Both the position numbers and the translations under genes were made by a program. A stretch of DNA of 19,511 bases from Lichtheimia corymbifera B2541 (lineage: Eukaryota; Mucoromycota; Mucoromycetes; Mucorales; Lichtheimiaceae), in NCBI GenBank assembly GCA_000697475.1, contig JNEU01001173.1:1-19511 (forward strand). Direction: 5' to 3'. Positions 8,933 to 19,504 of the stretch are shown piece after piece. Numbering within the stretch: position 1 is the stretch's first letter; every line of letters begins with the position of its first letter. The notes under the pieces were generated by a model, which searched no databases, was not told the origin of the DNA, and was given only the letters and a program-made list of their open reading frames with translations.

Positions 8933-9870
8933 CTCTGTGGCATTTGTTTTTGGTGGCACTTTATTTGATTTCGCCTTTGGTGGATCGAGCTTCTTTTCGG
9001 GAGGCTATTGGCTTTGGGTTCCTCTCTTTTGAGGCGGTGTCACGGTTATGGATGGGATGCCCTGCAGTCCAGATTCAAGGCGTGGATGATTCCCAGGTAC
9101 GTTTGGCTTCGTGTGGTTGAGTGAAAGGATAGGCATGTAGGTCTCGAGGTGAGAGGGTCTGGATGGTCATCGATGACGCTGCCATTGGTGCTGAAAGGTC
9201 TGACGAGTAAGTCCAAGTCTGTCTCCATTGATCCTGTTGGCTGTGTGCAAGTCCTTGCTTTCCTACGTCCTCTCATGGTGTATTTGTCATGTTACCCACT
9301 GAGACGCTTCATTTGGTGTAGAAAGGGTAAGTCAAAATACTCATATTGTCTTATGATCCATTTACTTACTTACAAATGTCTCTTTATTTTGTGGGGGCAT
9401 ATCATGGTCATTGAGACTGTGGTATGCCTCTGCATAGTGACACCGCCTTTCCATGTTGGATGATCATGTTTTGGCACAAGCGGTAATCATCTTTGAAGTG
9501 GGCATACAAGAAAAGGATCGTCAAGACATGGATTGCCTGGCATCATGGCCTGGTTAGGGGGCAGACAGAGCGTCGTTGGACCCGGCCCTTTGGTATGCAG
9601 AGGATAAGACTCTGAAGGATCCTGAGGTGAATGAGGCCTGCGTGCTGATTCCTTTCGCTCTCCACATGGGGCTGGACGTCCTGGGATGACAGGCCACGCC
9701 TTGTTTCTGGGTCTGTGGGGTGTCCCTGTAAGCTGGTTATGGTCACACGGTATGGCATGTATTGAATTACAAATGGGTATCTCTTTTCAAGATGCTAATG
9801 AATGTCTCCCTTGATAATAGGCCTTGGGCCCTTTTAGGGCGACTGTTATCAGCAGCGGCTGCTGTCTGGA
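8933..9870. other. Transcribed flank or decayed coding sequence, no supported gene
   Basis: Up to 9032, a short Gly/Phe-rich segment (VFGGTLFDFAFGGSSFFSGG) continues the frame of the Thr-rich gene across its stop and intron. Beyond that I see donor-like GTACGT at 9097 and GTAAGT near 9209 and 9328, but no well-placed acceptors. No ORF here has a recognisable domain. Confidence 0.3.
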
Positions 9871-10650
9871 GGGCAGGAGTTCTCTTTTCTTTTTATTGGT
9901 GCCGTCAACGATTCGGGCCTCAAGCATGTGGTGGATACCATTGAGCACATTCAAGGGTTATCGTTTCTTTTTATCGATGGTGTCATGCATTGGATATAAT
10001 GTTGTCATGACGACAAGGCACAAGAGTTCTCTTCTTTTTACTGGTGTCATTACGCTGACCACATGCACATGGGTAGTCAAGATTACAAGTCTCAAGCCTT
10101 CACTCTGCTTTTATTGGCGTCGTTACATATCAAGAGGTTATTCTCATGGCTACAACACACAAGATGTATCCTTTCGAGTATACTGGATCGGTGCCATTAC
10201 CAATAGCAACACATTTATCGTCAAGCATACAAGGAACAGGAGTTCTCTTTTCTTTTTACGGGTAGCATTACGATGACTACATGCACATGGGTCGTCAAGG
10301 TTACAAGTCTCAAGCTTTCGCGCTGCTTTTATTGGCATCGTTATATATGAAGAGGTTATTCTCATGGCTACAACACACAAGATGTCTCCATTCAAGAATA
10401 CGATCTCGGTGCAATTACGAATTAGACACATTTATTGCCATGGCGACGCAGCACAAGGATTCCTTTTTTTATTCGGCTTCCTGGCATTACCAATTTGTCG
10501 TCATTCATCGTTATGGCTACACATCACAGACACTCGTTCGTTTAATCGGCTTGGTGGCACTTCGAATCTGGGCATTTATCGTCATGGCTATAAGGCACAA
10601 GGTCTCCTTTTCTTTTATCCCATGAGGCGTTTCGTTGCTACACAACTAGT
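9870..10650 (+). repeat. Degenerate tandem array, about 72-bp period with a 218-bp higher-order unit
   Basis: A core resembling CATGGCTACAAGGCACAAG, followed by a T/C-rich stretch and GGTGTCATTACG, recurs every 61 to 78 bp. Cores lie near 10006, 10067, 10145, 10215, 10285, 10363, 10440, 10512 and 10583. Earlier T/C-rich parts start near 9873 and 9952. Two larger blocks, 10063-10165 and 10281-10383, are nearly identical at a spacing of 218 bp, about three units. In one frame the core reads HGYxxQG, and the 218-bp copies read MHMGRQGYKSQAF. Because 218 and several unit lengths are not multiples of three, the frame breaks between units. Confidence 0.75.
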
Positions 10651-11725
10651 ATCTTTGATCCATGTGACACGAGATTTTGCTTGTTTGGGTAGTTGGTGGT
10701 CCTTCCTGATATATGGTTTATGGCCTTGGGATCAAGATGAAGATTCAACACGGATTCCTTTATTGGTATCATGGTGGCACGCAGCAGCAAGGAAATCTTA
10801 TGGTGGCATCCACATTGAAGCTCATACTGCTTATTTGGCACAATACTGCAACGCATCGAGGAGTTGGGTTACTACATCCTATGTCTGACCAAGGATCACG
10901 GGTGACAGCGACGCAAAGGCAATGATTATTGACTTTAGCCATTTCACGATTGTTTACGACTGGAATTATACGGTGACATATCTACGGCATCAAGGGCGGT
11001 GACAAGAGACTTTTTCATATCGGTGGCATTTATTGCTTGGATCGAGCGGCAACACGCAGCTATGGTGATGACTTTATGCAGTATGACAGACCCAACAACC
11101 AAGGCACACATGCAAGCGTCTCGTGGCAAATCAAGGTTATGGTGACGTATCATCGCATTGACGGCGTGGCAATCAAAGTGATCTTTGGAGAAGGGATTCG
11201 TTTATCAATTCAGCTTCATCAAGATATTACAATCAGGCGATATGGAGTGACGATTCACTATTGGCATTTTCACAAATGGCTATTGGCGGTGATCGACATC
11301 CACAGTACGCGCATGGTAGCGGATCGCGAGCAGATCTCATCTCTCAGTGGCTGGAGCATGCTAGCGGATACTATGCTTTCAAATGGGGGACAAATTGGAA
11401 CCATGACACATTCTGTGGTGCTACATTGGACCTTTTCATCATGAACATGAAGGCTATCAATTCATATACACAAGGGTCATATGGCGTTGCAAGAGCATAC
11501 ACAATATCAACTGCAAGTTTTATCATCATTCAAGTCAGGACCTTTGTCACAACGTCATATTTCTCCAAAGATCACTGGCGGTCTTTGAGCCTCTTCCAAT
11601 CATTGGTGGTTCATGCATGGTTACGGACAACATGGTCAAGGCACAATCTCATTATCAGATCAGCATGGTCGACATTGCAGCCAAAGTCAAAGTCAAATAC
11701 AAACGAATGATCGACCATTCAAAAT

Positions 11726-11785
11726 GTAAGTATATGCATCCAGCGCCATCTACGTAACCATGACGCTTAGCTTAGCATTATATAG
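11726..11785 (+). other. Predicted intron, decayed gene
   Basis: GTAAGT donor after the CATTCAAAAT exon end and TATATAG acceptor, 60 nt. It is phase 2 in the frame carrying HGYGQHGQG. Confidence 0.6.
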
Positions 11786-11914
11786 ATACAATCATGGAAT
11801 GTCTGTACCATAGTACAGCGGTCCTGGCGATCGATTTTGGCTATCCTACGCACGGCAAATGCACGATTCCACACACACATATATATCAAGATATCAAAAC
11901 AAATCAATCTACGG

Positions 11915-11942
11915 CTCTCTCTCTCTCGCTCTCTCTCTCTCG
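11915..11942. repeat. Interrupted CT microsatellite
   Basis: CT/TC dinucleotides run from about 11915 to 11942 with one CG interruption, inside the exon 11786-12036 of the decayed gene. Its length changes would shift frame freely. Confidence 0.85.
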
Positions 11943-12036
11943 TTTACGCGCATACAAGTCACATCAATCATTTCAATCAAGCGCAATATCAATTATCAAT
12001 CTTAATCAATCCCAACCATCAAACACAAACATCAAA

Positions 12037-12097
12037 GTAAGTGTCATTGTTGGATTGTGTGATATGGAAGGACCATGTATTAACAAAGATGTTATAG
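12037..12097 (+). other. Predicted intron, decayed gene
   Basis: GTAAGT donor after CATCAAA, a TTAAC branch-like site near 12080 and GTTATAG acceptor, 61 nt. Confidence 0.6.
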
Positions 12098-12248
12098 AAC
12101 AAACATGCCGAGAAACACACGTCAAATGGCATCAAGACCAGTCTGGAGGATATGTATCGCTTTGTGGTTCAAATCGCAATCTCGACCATCACTCAAAGAA
12201 GGATTGGCATTCACTATCATCAAAAACAAGAGAGAGCCTGAAATACAA

Positions 12249-12307
12249 GTACGTATACGGTTACCATTATCAGGGTTGGAAAACAGGTACTGATCTTGGG
12301 TTTATAG
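12249..12307 (+). other. Predicted intron, decayed gene
   Basis: GTACGT donor, CTGAT branch-like site near 12290 and TTTATAG acceptor, 59 nt. Confidence 0.55.
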
Positions 12308-12496
12308 AAACAGAAAAAACAACAAGAAAAGAAGAAAAAGCAGAAGAAAAGAAGAAAAGAACAAGAACAAGTGGAACTTGCATGAACCGTCCTAGGAGAA
12401 CTAGGATCACGTCGGGATTGTTGATCGACCACGAACGGCCTTATGGTGGCCCAAGTGAAAGGATACTCAAGATATATACGCTCCTCATCATAATGT

Positions 12497-12553
12497 GTAA
12501 GTACATTCGAGCCATGCCGTTTCCTCTCGCATTACTAATATCAGCATCCATAG
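12497..12553 (+). other. Predicted intron, decayed gene
   Basis: GTAAGT donor, TACTAAT branch site near 12533 and CCATAG acceptor, 57 nt. The near-consensus branch makes this the best supported intron of the chain. Confidence 0.65.
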
Positions 12554-12740
12554 AGCAATCATTATGCACAGCAAGAAAAGTTGCTTTCAATCAATGAGCA
12601 TTTATCAACGCAATGGCGCTACATTCAATCAAGGACATCAAGGAGTAATGGGGGGCACTCACGGGTGAAGCAAAGACGAAGGATACAGCCAAGCTATGGA
12701 AACAAGGATACAATGGAAGATGAGTATTGACAAGGATATT

Positions 12741-12804
12741 GTAAGTATGAAGGATACGGGTCGTGCTTTGTTGCATGCGTATTAATACCTGGCACATTCG
12801 ATAG
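12741..12804 (+). other. Predicted intron, decayed gene
   Basis: GTAAGT donor after GGATATT and TCGATAG acceptor, 64 nt. The exon that follows stays open in the shared frame to a TGA near 12886. Confidence 0.55.
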
Positions 12805-12888
12805 TGGATGCTGCATATGAGGACAACACTGCAGAACACGGTGGCCTGCTTACATCTCTCGTCAACTTACTATCGAGACATTGCTCTC

Positions 12889-13239
12889 TGATGGTAGGAG
12901 CACTCGTTAACTGGTGGTGGTCATCCATGCCTTGTCAGCTGTTTACATTAATATAGTACTTTTAATAACAATATCATATATACATATATACCTATCGTGC
13001 ATAATAAAAATGCCGCATTTGTTGTAATAGATCATACCAGACGTTAGGCTTAGGCATATATATGAAGCATCATCATTCAACCCCCAACAACCATGCTCAT
13101 GATTCGGCATGCATGACTAGTTTTCAACCCGTATGGAATCTGTTTGTTGATATGTTTAGCATAGAGGACCCAAGCATATAGGAGCCACCATGTAAAATGT
13201 GAATGAGGATAAAGGCTACTCTCTGACGACATAGTTGAT
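12889..13239. other. AT-rich intergenic stretch
   Basis: This includes a strongly AT-rich section, about 12950-13015, with TATA and ATAT runs. I see no gene. Confidence 0.4.
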
Positions 13240-13743
13240 ATCACTTTAGGTCAGGACTTGGCTTGCTTTGAATGGATCATCATCATCTCCAGTGTCAAGT
13301 TTAATTCCAGCTCCAGCATAAAATAGTTTGGCCACGCGTGCTTCCAGTCAGCAATGACTTGCTTCACTTTATTACAACAGCATTCCTATTTACACTTCAC
13401 GACTTTCTATTGAACTATTCTGGTACGCCTTCTCTACATTGCGACTTCGCCAACCCTCATTAGTTTCTTCGGTCGCCACCATTCGCCTACGCTTCATCGC
13501 TCAATGAGTACTGGTGGCTCATTGCTTTGCTCGTACTTGATTCAGCTTCTTCTTTTCCACTGCCCTAAGCAAGTCCACTTTAAGCCGATGGTCAACAATG
13601 AGGTCGTTCAAGATCGGGTCAACTTTGGAATCTCGACCAGCACAAAGCTGCCCACCATGGCTATGGGACACGAAGGTGCTATTGACCAACCTTGAGGAAG
13701 TACGCTTTTGCATGACTATATACATTGGCATGTGTAATAGCAT
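13240..13743 (-). pseudogene. Broken ORF fragment, function unknown
   Basis: One minus-strand frame reads as protein-like from 13743 to about 13243 but has several stops. Its upper part is open from 13743 to 13519 and includes NDLIVDHRLKVDLLRAVEKK and LNQVRAKQ. After stops it continues with AMKRRRMVATEETNEGWRSR, then after more stops with LEARVAKLFYAGAGIKL and a DTGDDDDPF segment near 13290. Charge pattern and continuity suggest past coding, but I recognise no family. Some stops could be removed by unrecognised introns. A plus-strand alternative (13598-13864) overlaps it and is not better supported. Confidence 0.3.
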
Positions 13744-14361
13744 GGGAGAGGATGGTCGTCAAGGTCCCAAGAGGGCTGGTTGGATGCTTGAAACTGCTAA
13801 TCATCATCTTGAAAAGGGTATTTCTCGAAACGTCAAGGTTTATGTACGCGACGGATTGGAATGAATGTTTATGGTTCATCACCATGGCTATCAAAGGAGT
13901 CTCACAACACAAGCTTCGCAAATCCACACTCAAGCTGGTTTAGCCTCTTGTATTCCCACTTTTTCTTCGATGGTGGATCCCGTAAGACGCAGTTGTATCT
14001 GCATGGGAGAATTCCTTGGGCGCTCATGAGGTAGGTTTGGATGATGGATCTTGTGGGTAAGCTTGGTCTAAGATGTTCCGCATAGGATTTGGATTCATGG
14101 CATCTGGATATCTACATATGTTGGATGAATGTAAGTGAACTTGTGGATGGTGCACATTATAGTCTAGCTAGCGTAATTACTATAGTATTTGTATCCATGA
14201 TAATAAACGTCAGCAGCTTATAATCGATAAGGATATGACTGGTTACCTGTAATCGCTTCTGATGGACATGATCAAATCCAAGACCTATATGCGTTAAGAA
14301 TGTGTACTCGCCATTCCTGACAATTGACAAAAACAAGCATCAGACATAATACATGCGTCAC
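13744..14361. other. No supported gene; isolated HGY-like echo
   Basis: Near 13875-13910 the plus strand carries CATCACCATGGCTATCAAAG followed by a Gln/Thr-rich reading (HHHGYQRSLTTQAS). This resembles the core of the 72-bp array about 3.3 kb upstream. A second CATGGCTATGG lies near 13657. Otherwise I see nothing. Confidence 0.35.

Positions 14362-14409
<48 letters not shown>
14362..14409. repeat. (CAT)16 perfect microsatellite
   Basis: Sixteen uninterrupted CAT triplets, 48 bp. It lies in intergenic sequence about 500 bp beyond the 3' end of the F-box/LRR gene. Open frames across it (poly-Ile, poly-His, poly-Ser) are artefacts of the repeat. Confidence 0.97.
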
Positions 14410-14913
14410 TCCATTTGTTCTTTCAAGAGGTGACATTCATTGTAATGCGCATGCAAATACATGTCTTGTATCGGATGATAATTGTGGTTACGCCGTGAGT
14501 GATAGCATCCCCAATACGTTTCTTTTTGATGAATCCACATCCTCCCACTGAGGTGCCCTACCAGGATTAAATGATGGGCATGGACACACATGTACCATAA
14601 AGTAAAGGGTTGAGAGGAATGTTGCTTCACGAGAATGACCACGATGAGTTGCTGTGTTTATTGTCTATACAATATTGCTCGTTACCTTTGCATCAAGCTA
14701 GTTAAAGTTCTTTCAAATTGTTATCACAAAGGGGCTTTCGAAAAGAAGATGGAATAATTGAATGAATACAATAAAGACATGTGGCCATGTGCTCCTCAAT
14801 AGCACTAAACTGGATGGCTTCATTAGATAACGATGTACGGCTGTAGCTATCATCATGCACGGATGTTATATATAGTGAAGATTGGCTAACATAGCATTTT
14901 ATTTTCAATCATA
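14410..14913. other. Intergenic, 3' flank of the F-box/LRR gene
   Basis: Short ORFs occur on both strands but none has a recognisable motif. The stretch probably includes the 3' UTR of the minus-strand gene that ends at 14914. Confidence 0.45.
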
Positions 14914-16686
14914 TTACAAATTTGGACCATAATAGTCAGTGTACACCAGACCCGGTACTTGTCTTTTCAATATGGAAAGAGCATTCCAATCCTTGATGTT
15001 GTACTTTAGATGCAAGACCTTGATGTGTCGAAAGGAGGTAAGGTGTCTCATGAAATGGCTGGGCACATCCGCTGTCTCAATAATGAGTTCTTGAAGATTC
15101 TGAAGATTGGATAAAGCGCGAATATCCATATTGGTGTAATTGAAGCAGGCCCATTTGAAGATAGCCTTTTCAAGGGCAGTACAGCCAGTAGACACTTGCT
15201 GAATAAATGTGCAGAATCCAGGGATCTCGATATCGCTCGTTATATGTATCTCCAGAATTTTCAGTTGCGTCAATTTTGGAACCAGCTTGAGCCATGAAAC
15301 AGATGTGATCACAATGCCATCCATACCGCCAAAGGTGCATTTGAACGCCTCAAGACGTGATTCACTGCCAAGCTTTATATGATCCTCCAAAAAGCGTTTC
15401 TCATGGTGCTGATAATTGTGTCTGTAATAGAATCCAATTCTCTTCAAGGGTCGATCCTGTAATAAAGGCAACAAGCGTTGCATCGTCATGTGACTCGCAA
15501 GGGTCTCCAATGACTCGAGATTGGGGGAATGCGCGATAACCCATAGAATGAAAAATATCATCCGATCCTCAAAGTATGCCGGAATTGACAAGGATTTGAG
15601 CTGCTTGAATTCAACAGGGCCAAAGAGGTTCCGGCATCCGACAGGTGATATTTGTAATATATCCTCTTTCTTCAATACAAGCGATTCGAGCGTGGCACTG
15701 TGTTGTATCATTGTCTCTGCAATCTGCATTCCATTGTGATATCCTCCATTGATGGTAAGCAATCTCAATCCTGGAATATCATTCTCGACTTTGATGTCAT
15801 CAATTGTGGCACGTGGCTCAGGAGGAAAAGACAAGTACAGCTGTTGCAGTTTTCCACAATGTTGTTGGATTGTATTCATGATTGGCCAATATGGAAAGCA
15901 CATCAAAGACAAAAGGACCAAATTTGGCATACATGGAATGAGCGGGATGAACATGTCTACTTTGTCGCAACGCTTGCAGGTAGCTTGGAAATGGATAATG
16001 GTGTCATAGGTTCGGTGGGAGTGTGAATTGGCTGTATCCATCGTCGCATCCGGGTGGAGTAAAAGATCCAATCGAGTGAGCCTGGGACACCGATCCAATA
16101 CCTCGAATACTGCAAATGGTGCTTCAATGTTGTCAACGTACTTGAGATCTAAACGAGTCAAATTGGGAGCGATTTCCAGTAGCTGCCACAAGGTTTCTTG
16201 AGAGCAAGTGACTAAAGAAAGGATTTATTAACCGCTGTAAACTCACATGGAGTAACGATGATGATTACCTTGAATACGCAGTCTTGTCAATGTCTCAAGC
16301 ATGTGACACTTTAAAAACTGAGGAATATACTGAGCACCTAAATTCCGTAACGAGAGCGATTCCATATACGGTGCCAGCATTCTGATGCGCGTGCAGCATT
16401 TGTCTGACAGAGTATGATCCGCATCAAGCACAAAGTAGTTCCCCTTGTAAGCCGATATAATCCGTTTGGCCCAGGTGCTGCTCACATCCATGTATCCACA
16501 GGAACGTTCAAGTCGATGTGCTGGTGACCTTGGACCTTCTCCCAAGATCCTCGGCATAATGTGAGCGCTCACGATGTCCCATGGCAAATCGCTAATGAAA
16601 TCCACACACTTCTTGATGGCGGTAGTCGATGCAGGTCCATTGAGCTGTTGAGATTCGGGATCGTTGACAGTGGGTGGTAAAGTCAT
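14914..16686 (-). CDS. F-box / leucine-rich-repeat protein (571 aa)
   Basis: Exons 16686-16269 and 16211-14914 join across a 57-nt phase-1 intron (GTAATC..TTTAG at 16268-16212). Residues about 30-80 form an F-box-like module (FISDLPWDIVSAHIMPRIL, then YMDVSSTWAKRI), which in the family binds SKP1. From about residue 146 come degenerate leucine-rich repeats such as PNLTRLDLKYV and CPRLTRLDLLL, which usually bind the substrate of an SCF ubiquitin ligase. The protein ends with a short acidic and aromatic tail (YTDYYGPNL). The ATG at 16686 is the first ATG of the frame; the frame stays open further upstream without another ATG. The substrate cannot be told from sequence. A second, related gene lies upstream in the same orientation. 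Confidence 0.85.
16212..16268 (-). other. Intron of the F-box/LRR gene (phase 1)
   Basis: Donor GTAATC after CGTATTCAAG and acceptor TTCTTTAG, 57 nt. Removing it joins LRIQ to TCSQETLWQLLEIAPNL through a split Val codon and restores one open frame. Confidence 0.8.
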
Positions 16687-16689
16687 AGG

Positions 16690-17605
16690 GCTGGAGAGAC
16701 GCTTCTTGGGTGAAAGAAAGATACTGGGCTTGGACTTGGATCTGCACGACAACCACCTATTTTGGGTTTGTATCACCCAAGATGCTTAGCATTGACAATG
16801 AGCCCATCCCATCCTTTCATGTCCCCATGTTGATTGATAGCACATTATCATCACTACAATGTATTTAAAATCCCAATAAAGGTATCCATGACAACCATAA
16901 TGGCTTATTGCCAGTAGTATCATTTATATGTTGTCACGCGTGCAGTTTGTACGAAACAACATCTAGCAGTGAGTATCTGGCTAGTTGTCAAGGTATCATT
17001 ACCGGTCTACAGCATGACAACTCTGCTATGGCAACCATATCCTATACCAGTATAATGTTATCCCTATCCTCTCTATGGCATCTTAATCCTTATCCAATGA
17101 TACCTGTATTAAGATTATCCGCATGACATTCAGACGTGTTGTCGCTATGCCACATTGAGCCGCAAAGAAAAACACCAGAATAAAATCTGTCCTAGCAATA
17201 AGCATCCGATCCATAATACATACATACCGTATACAGGGACCAATGACAGAGACCGAGGTGCTATGTATGATTGATTTTCCTTCGTTGACAACAGTGAGGT
17301 AAGGTAAGAAACCACATGCATATCCAACGTCCTAGCTGAAATAGATATTGGTTGTCCCTTGAAATATGCATTTACTCATCCACTGATAAAAGGATGACCT
17401 TGTTACTCAGGGATTTACCAGGAACAGTATAACACTGGGGAGAAGGAACATTGAATTTAAACGCAAAGGCGCCTCAAATTTCAACGGAACAATTATTCGA
17501 GATGTTTTACCATACACAAGGTGCAATGGCTCATATTGGTGCATCTATGCAACAACAACATACAACTTTATGTTAATCAAGAGCACTTTATATACAACAT
17601 CTTAT
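16690..17605. other. Intergenic region between the two F-box/LRR genes
   Basis: About 0.9 kb separate the 3' end of the distal gene from the start of the proximal one. It should hold the 3' UTR of the former and the promoter of the latter. A TTTAAA-containing AT-rich patch lies near 16861-16869, about 175 bp upstream of the ATG at 16686. The small ORFs here (16908-17126 plus, 17327-17145 minus) have no motif and I do not call them. Confidence 0.4.
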
Positions 17606-19504
17606 TTAAAAACCATCACTATAGCTGTGGTATTCTACATGGGGAAACTTTGCTCGTAATATGGGTATCATACTTTGGATTCCATTGCAGCGTAGCCTTA
17701 TGTGTTCGAGACCTGTGCATCCTAGCAATGATGATATGGCCGGTTTGGGCACCTCTCTGGCTATTAGGGTCAAATCCTTGAGATGTTTCATGTATCGCAG
17801 CTCAAAAAGAACACCGTATGTTATACCAACCCCAAGAACAGAAGACGACGCCAATGTAAGATGAGTGAGAGATGGACATCCTTGAGCCAGTTTTTTGATG
17901 ATGGGTACAAAGGCTTCCTCAACAATAACATCGCCAACGTGGAATTGAAGCTCCTCAAGAGTTGCCATGCCTGATATCCCATACAATGCTTTGTGACGCC
18001 CACCATCATTCACATTGGAAATATGCAACTTCAACTTTCGTAAAGGTGATGCAGCTCCCAACCGTTTGAAATGGTTCCACAGTCTTGGTAACGAAAGTTG
18101 TTCTTGATAATTGAAACGTACGGCAAATTCAAGCTCTTGGATTTGAGTCATACATTCAATGTCGACAAGCGTTTCCGAAGAAAGGTAATCATCGAGCACG
18201 GCCATTTTCGTCAAATTGCAAGCGTGGTGAATAAACCAATGTGTCATAAAGGGATCCATTATCTCGAACAATCCAGTATAATCATTGGTACTGCATATGG
18301 CTAGCTGCTGCAGGTGGTGCAATTCAATGGAAGGATCTGGGCATTCGAGACATTCAGCTGAGATCGTAAGGGCATGTAGGATATCTTTGTAGCGTTGAAA
18401 AATAGCCGTCAAATCTTGAAACGTGTATCCCGTGGCAACGTCACCGTCGGTATTGTCGTTGCTGCTGCTGTCATCATCCGATCCAATATCTCCAAGTTCA
18501 AGCATCAATTTGCCACTGGGAATATGCACCAAGTGGGTTGCGAAAGCGTCATTGTTGTCCTTATCCACGGCTCCTTCCAAATGAACCAAGCATTTTCCAA
18601 AGCCAATGTGTCGTAAGGAAGGTCTATGGTCCAGCATGATGATAACTGCACTTGGATCCCTACATCCATCAATGATGAATGACTGGAGAGATGGAAGCTT
18701 GGATAATAGGCATATGATATTCTCTTTGCTGACAGGACTTGTAGGAGATTCAAGCTTGAGCCGTTCCAAGACCGGGTATTCAATCGAGGCATCATTCAAG
18801 TCAACCATAATCCCCACGACATCCAAGGCGATAAGATTTGGGCAAGTATTCAGCAGATCTTCAAGAGTAATGGGTAAATGCTGTATGACAGGTTGATAGT
18901 GATTTGTCGTCATGCGGATCTTGAGGTGCGTTAGAGTGTTGCTGATACTCTGGAGGATATTCATCAATCGGCTCACATTCGATTCGTTGCTGAATGGGGA
19001 ACCCGAGTCATCCGATGTGCCTAACAAGAGAACGATCATATAAGCACAGTGATCTCACGACCCAATTTGTATACACGTACATGAAATCGATAGTTTTTGT
19101 AATGATTCAAAGACCTCTCCTTCGGTAGTGAATAACAATCCATAGAGTCTCCTGTTAGTGCTTTTCATTGTCAATGATTGGGTGTAGGGAAGGATGCTGC
19201 TGATATCCGGACCCTTGAAGGTGAATTCACGAGAACCAGTCCTCTCTTTCAAATGCAAATGGCCACAAAGTAACAAGGATTGTCGCCAGCTCTTGGATAC
19301 TTGCAAACATGGAAGAAGCTCCACCACGCCGTTGTGATATAGGATTGGATTATCTCCCGTAATCAATAAACACCCAATAGCCAAGATGATATCCATTGGT
19401 AATATCCTCATGAAATCGACGCGTTGATTATTGCGTTGCTCTGCGTTTGCTTTGCCTTGTTCGAGTAGTGAATAGTGTGGATCAGATCTCGGGACATTTT
19501 TCAT
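17606..19504 (-). CDS. F-box / leucine-rich-repeat protein (612 aa), paralogue of the neighbouring gene
   Basis: Exons 19504-19081 and 19020-17606 join across a 60-nt phase-1 intron (GTACGT..GTTAG at 19080-19021). Residues about 31-75 are F-box-like (FMRILPMDIILAIGCLL, then LPCLQVSKSWRQSL). Degenerate LRRs follow, for example TLTHLKIRM, CPNLIALDVVG, YPVLERLKLES, LPSLQSFIIDG, and near the end CPSLTHLTLASS and TGLEHIRLRC. An acidic Ser/Asp/Asn insert occupies about residues 321-335. The last residues (FPHVEYHSYSDGF) match the placement of the neighbour's VPGLVYTDYYGPNL. The likely role is a substrate receptor of an SCF ubiquitin ligase, by family. The ATG lies 7 nt from the window edge with no upstream stop visible, so a longer N-terminus cannot be excluded. 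Confidence 0.83.
19021..19080 (-). other. Intron of the second F-box/LRR gene (phase 1)
   Basis: Donor GTACGT after CGATTTCAT and acceptor TTGTTAG, 60 nt. Unspliced, the frame stops 8 codons into the intron; spliced, it continues KLSIS, Cys, TSDDSGSPF. Confidence 0.8.

Larger units (their letters stand above)
9870..12888 (+). pseudogene. Probable decayed Gly/His/Gln/Tyr-rich repetitive gene with intact introns
   Basis: The 3' part has five consecutive well-formed introns: 11726-11785 (60 nt), 12037-12097 (61), 12249-12307 (59), 12497-12553 (57, TACTAAT branch) and 12741-12804 (64). Donors are GTAAGT or GTACGT; acceptors are TAG. Splicing them joins one common frame through all exons. In that frame I read HGYGQHGQG near 11616, DQSGGYVSLCGSN in the 12098-12248 exon, a Lys/Arg/Asn run from 12308, and NQGHQGVMGGTHG near 12640. 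The frame is broken by stops: one near 11810, one late in the 11786-12036 exon, three in 12308-12496 and one after THG. Upstream, the 72-bp array carries related HGY/QG motifs. The family is unknown. It may be a pseudogene or a spliced noncoding transcript. The start is not determined. Confidence 0.45.

Noticed and set aside
9046..9758. Small minus-strand ORFs at 9276-9046 and 9758-9543
   Set aside because: No recognisable motif, no splice support, and transcription signals nearby favour the plus strand.
9870..10650. Possible CRISPR-like array
   Set aside because: Units are degenerate along their whole length with no conserved-repeat/unique-spacer pattern, and the genome is eukaryotic.
14324..14551. 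ORF with a poly-Ile run
   Set aside because: The run is the (CAT)n microsatellite read in another frame; no other coding evidence.
16189..16191. Separate gene beginning at the LRR exon
   Set aside because: The supposed start is a TTG codon. The 57-nt intron joins this exon to the F-box exon in frame.
16687..16776. N-terminal extension of the F-box/LRR gene upstream of 16686
   Set aside because: The frame is open, but the first codon offered (16776-16774) is GTG, not ATG. The ATG at 16686 is the first proper start.
17521..17781. Plus-strand ORF overlapping the 3' end of the second F-box/LRR gene
   Set aside because: It lies opposite well-supported coding sequence and has no motif.
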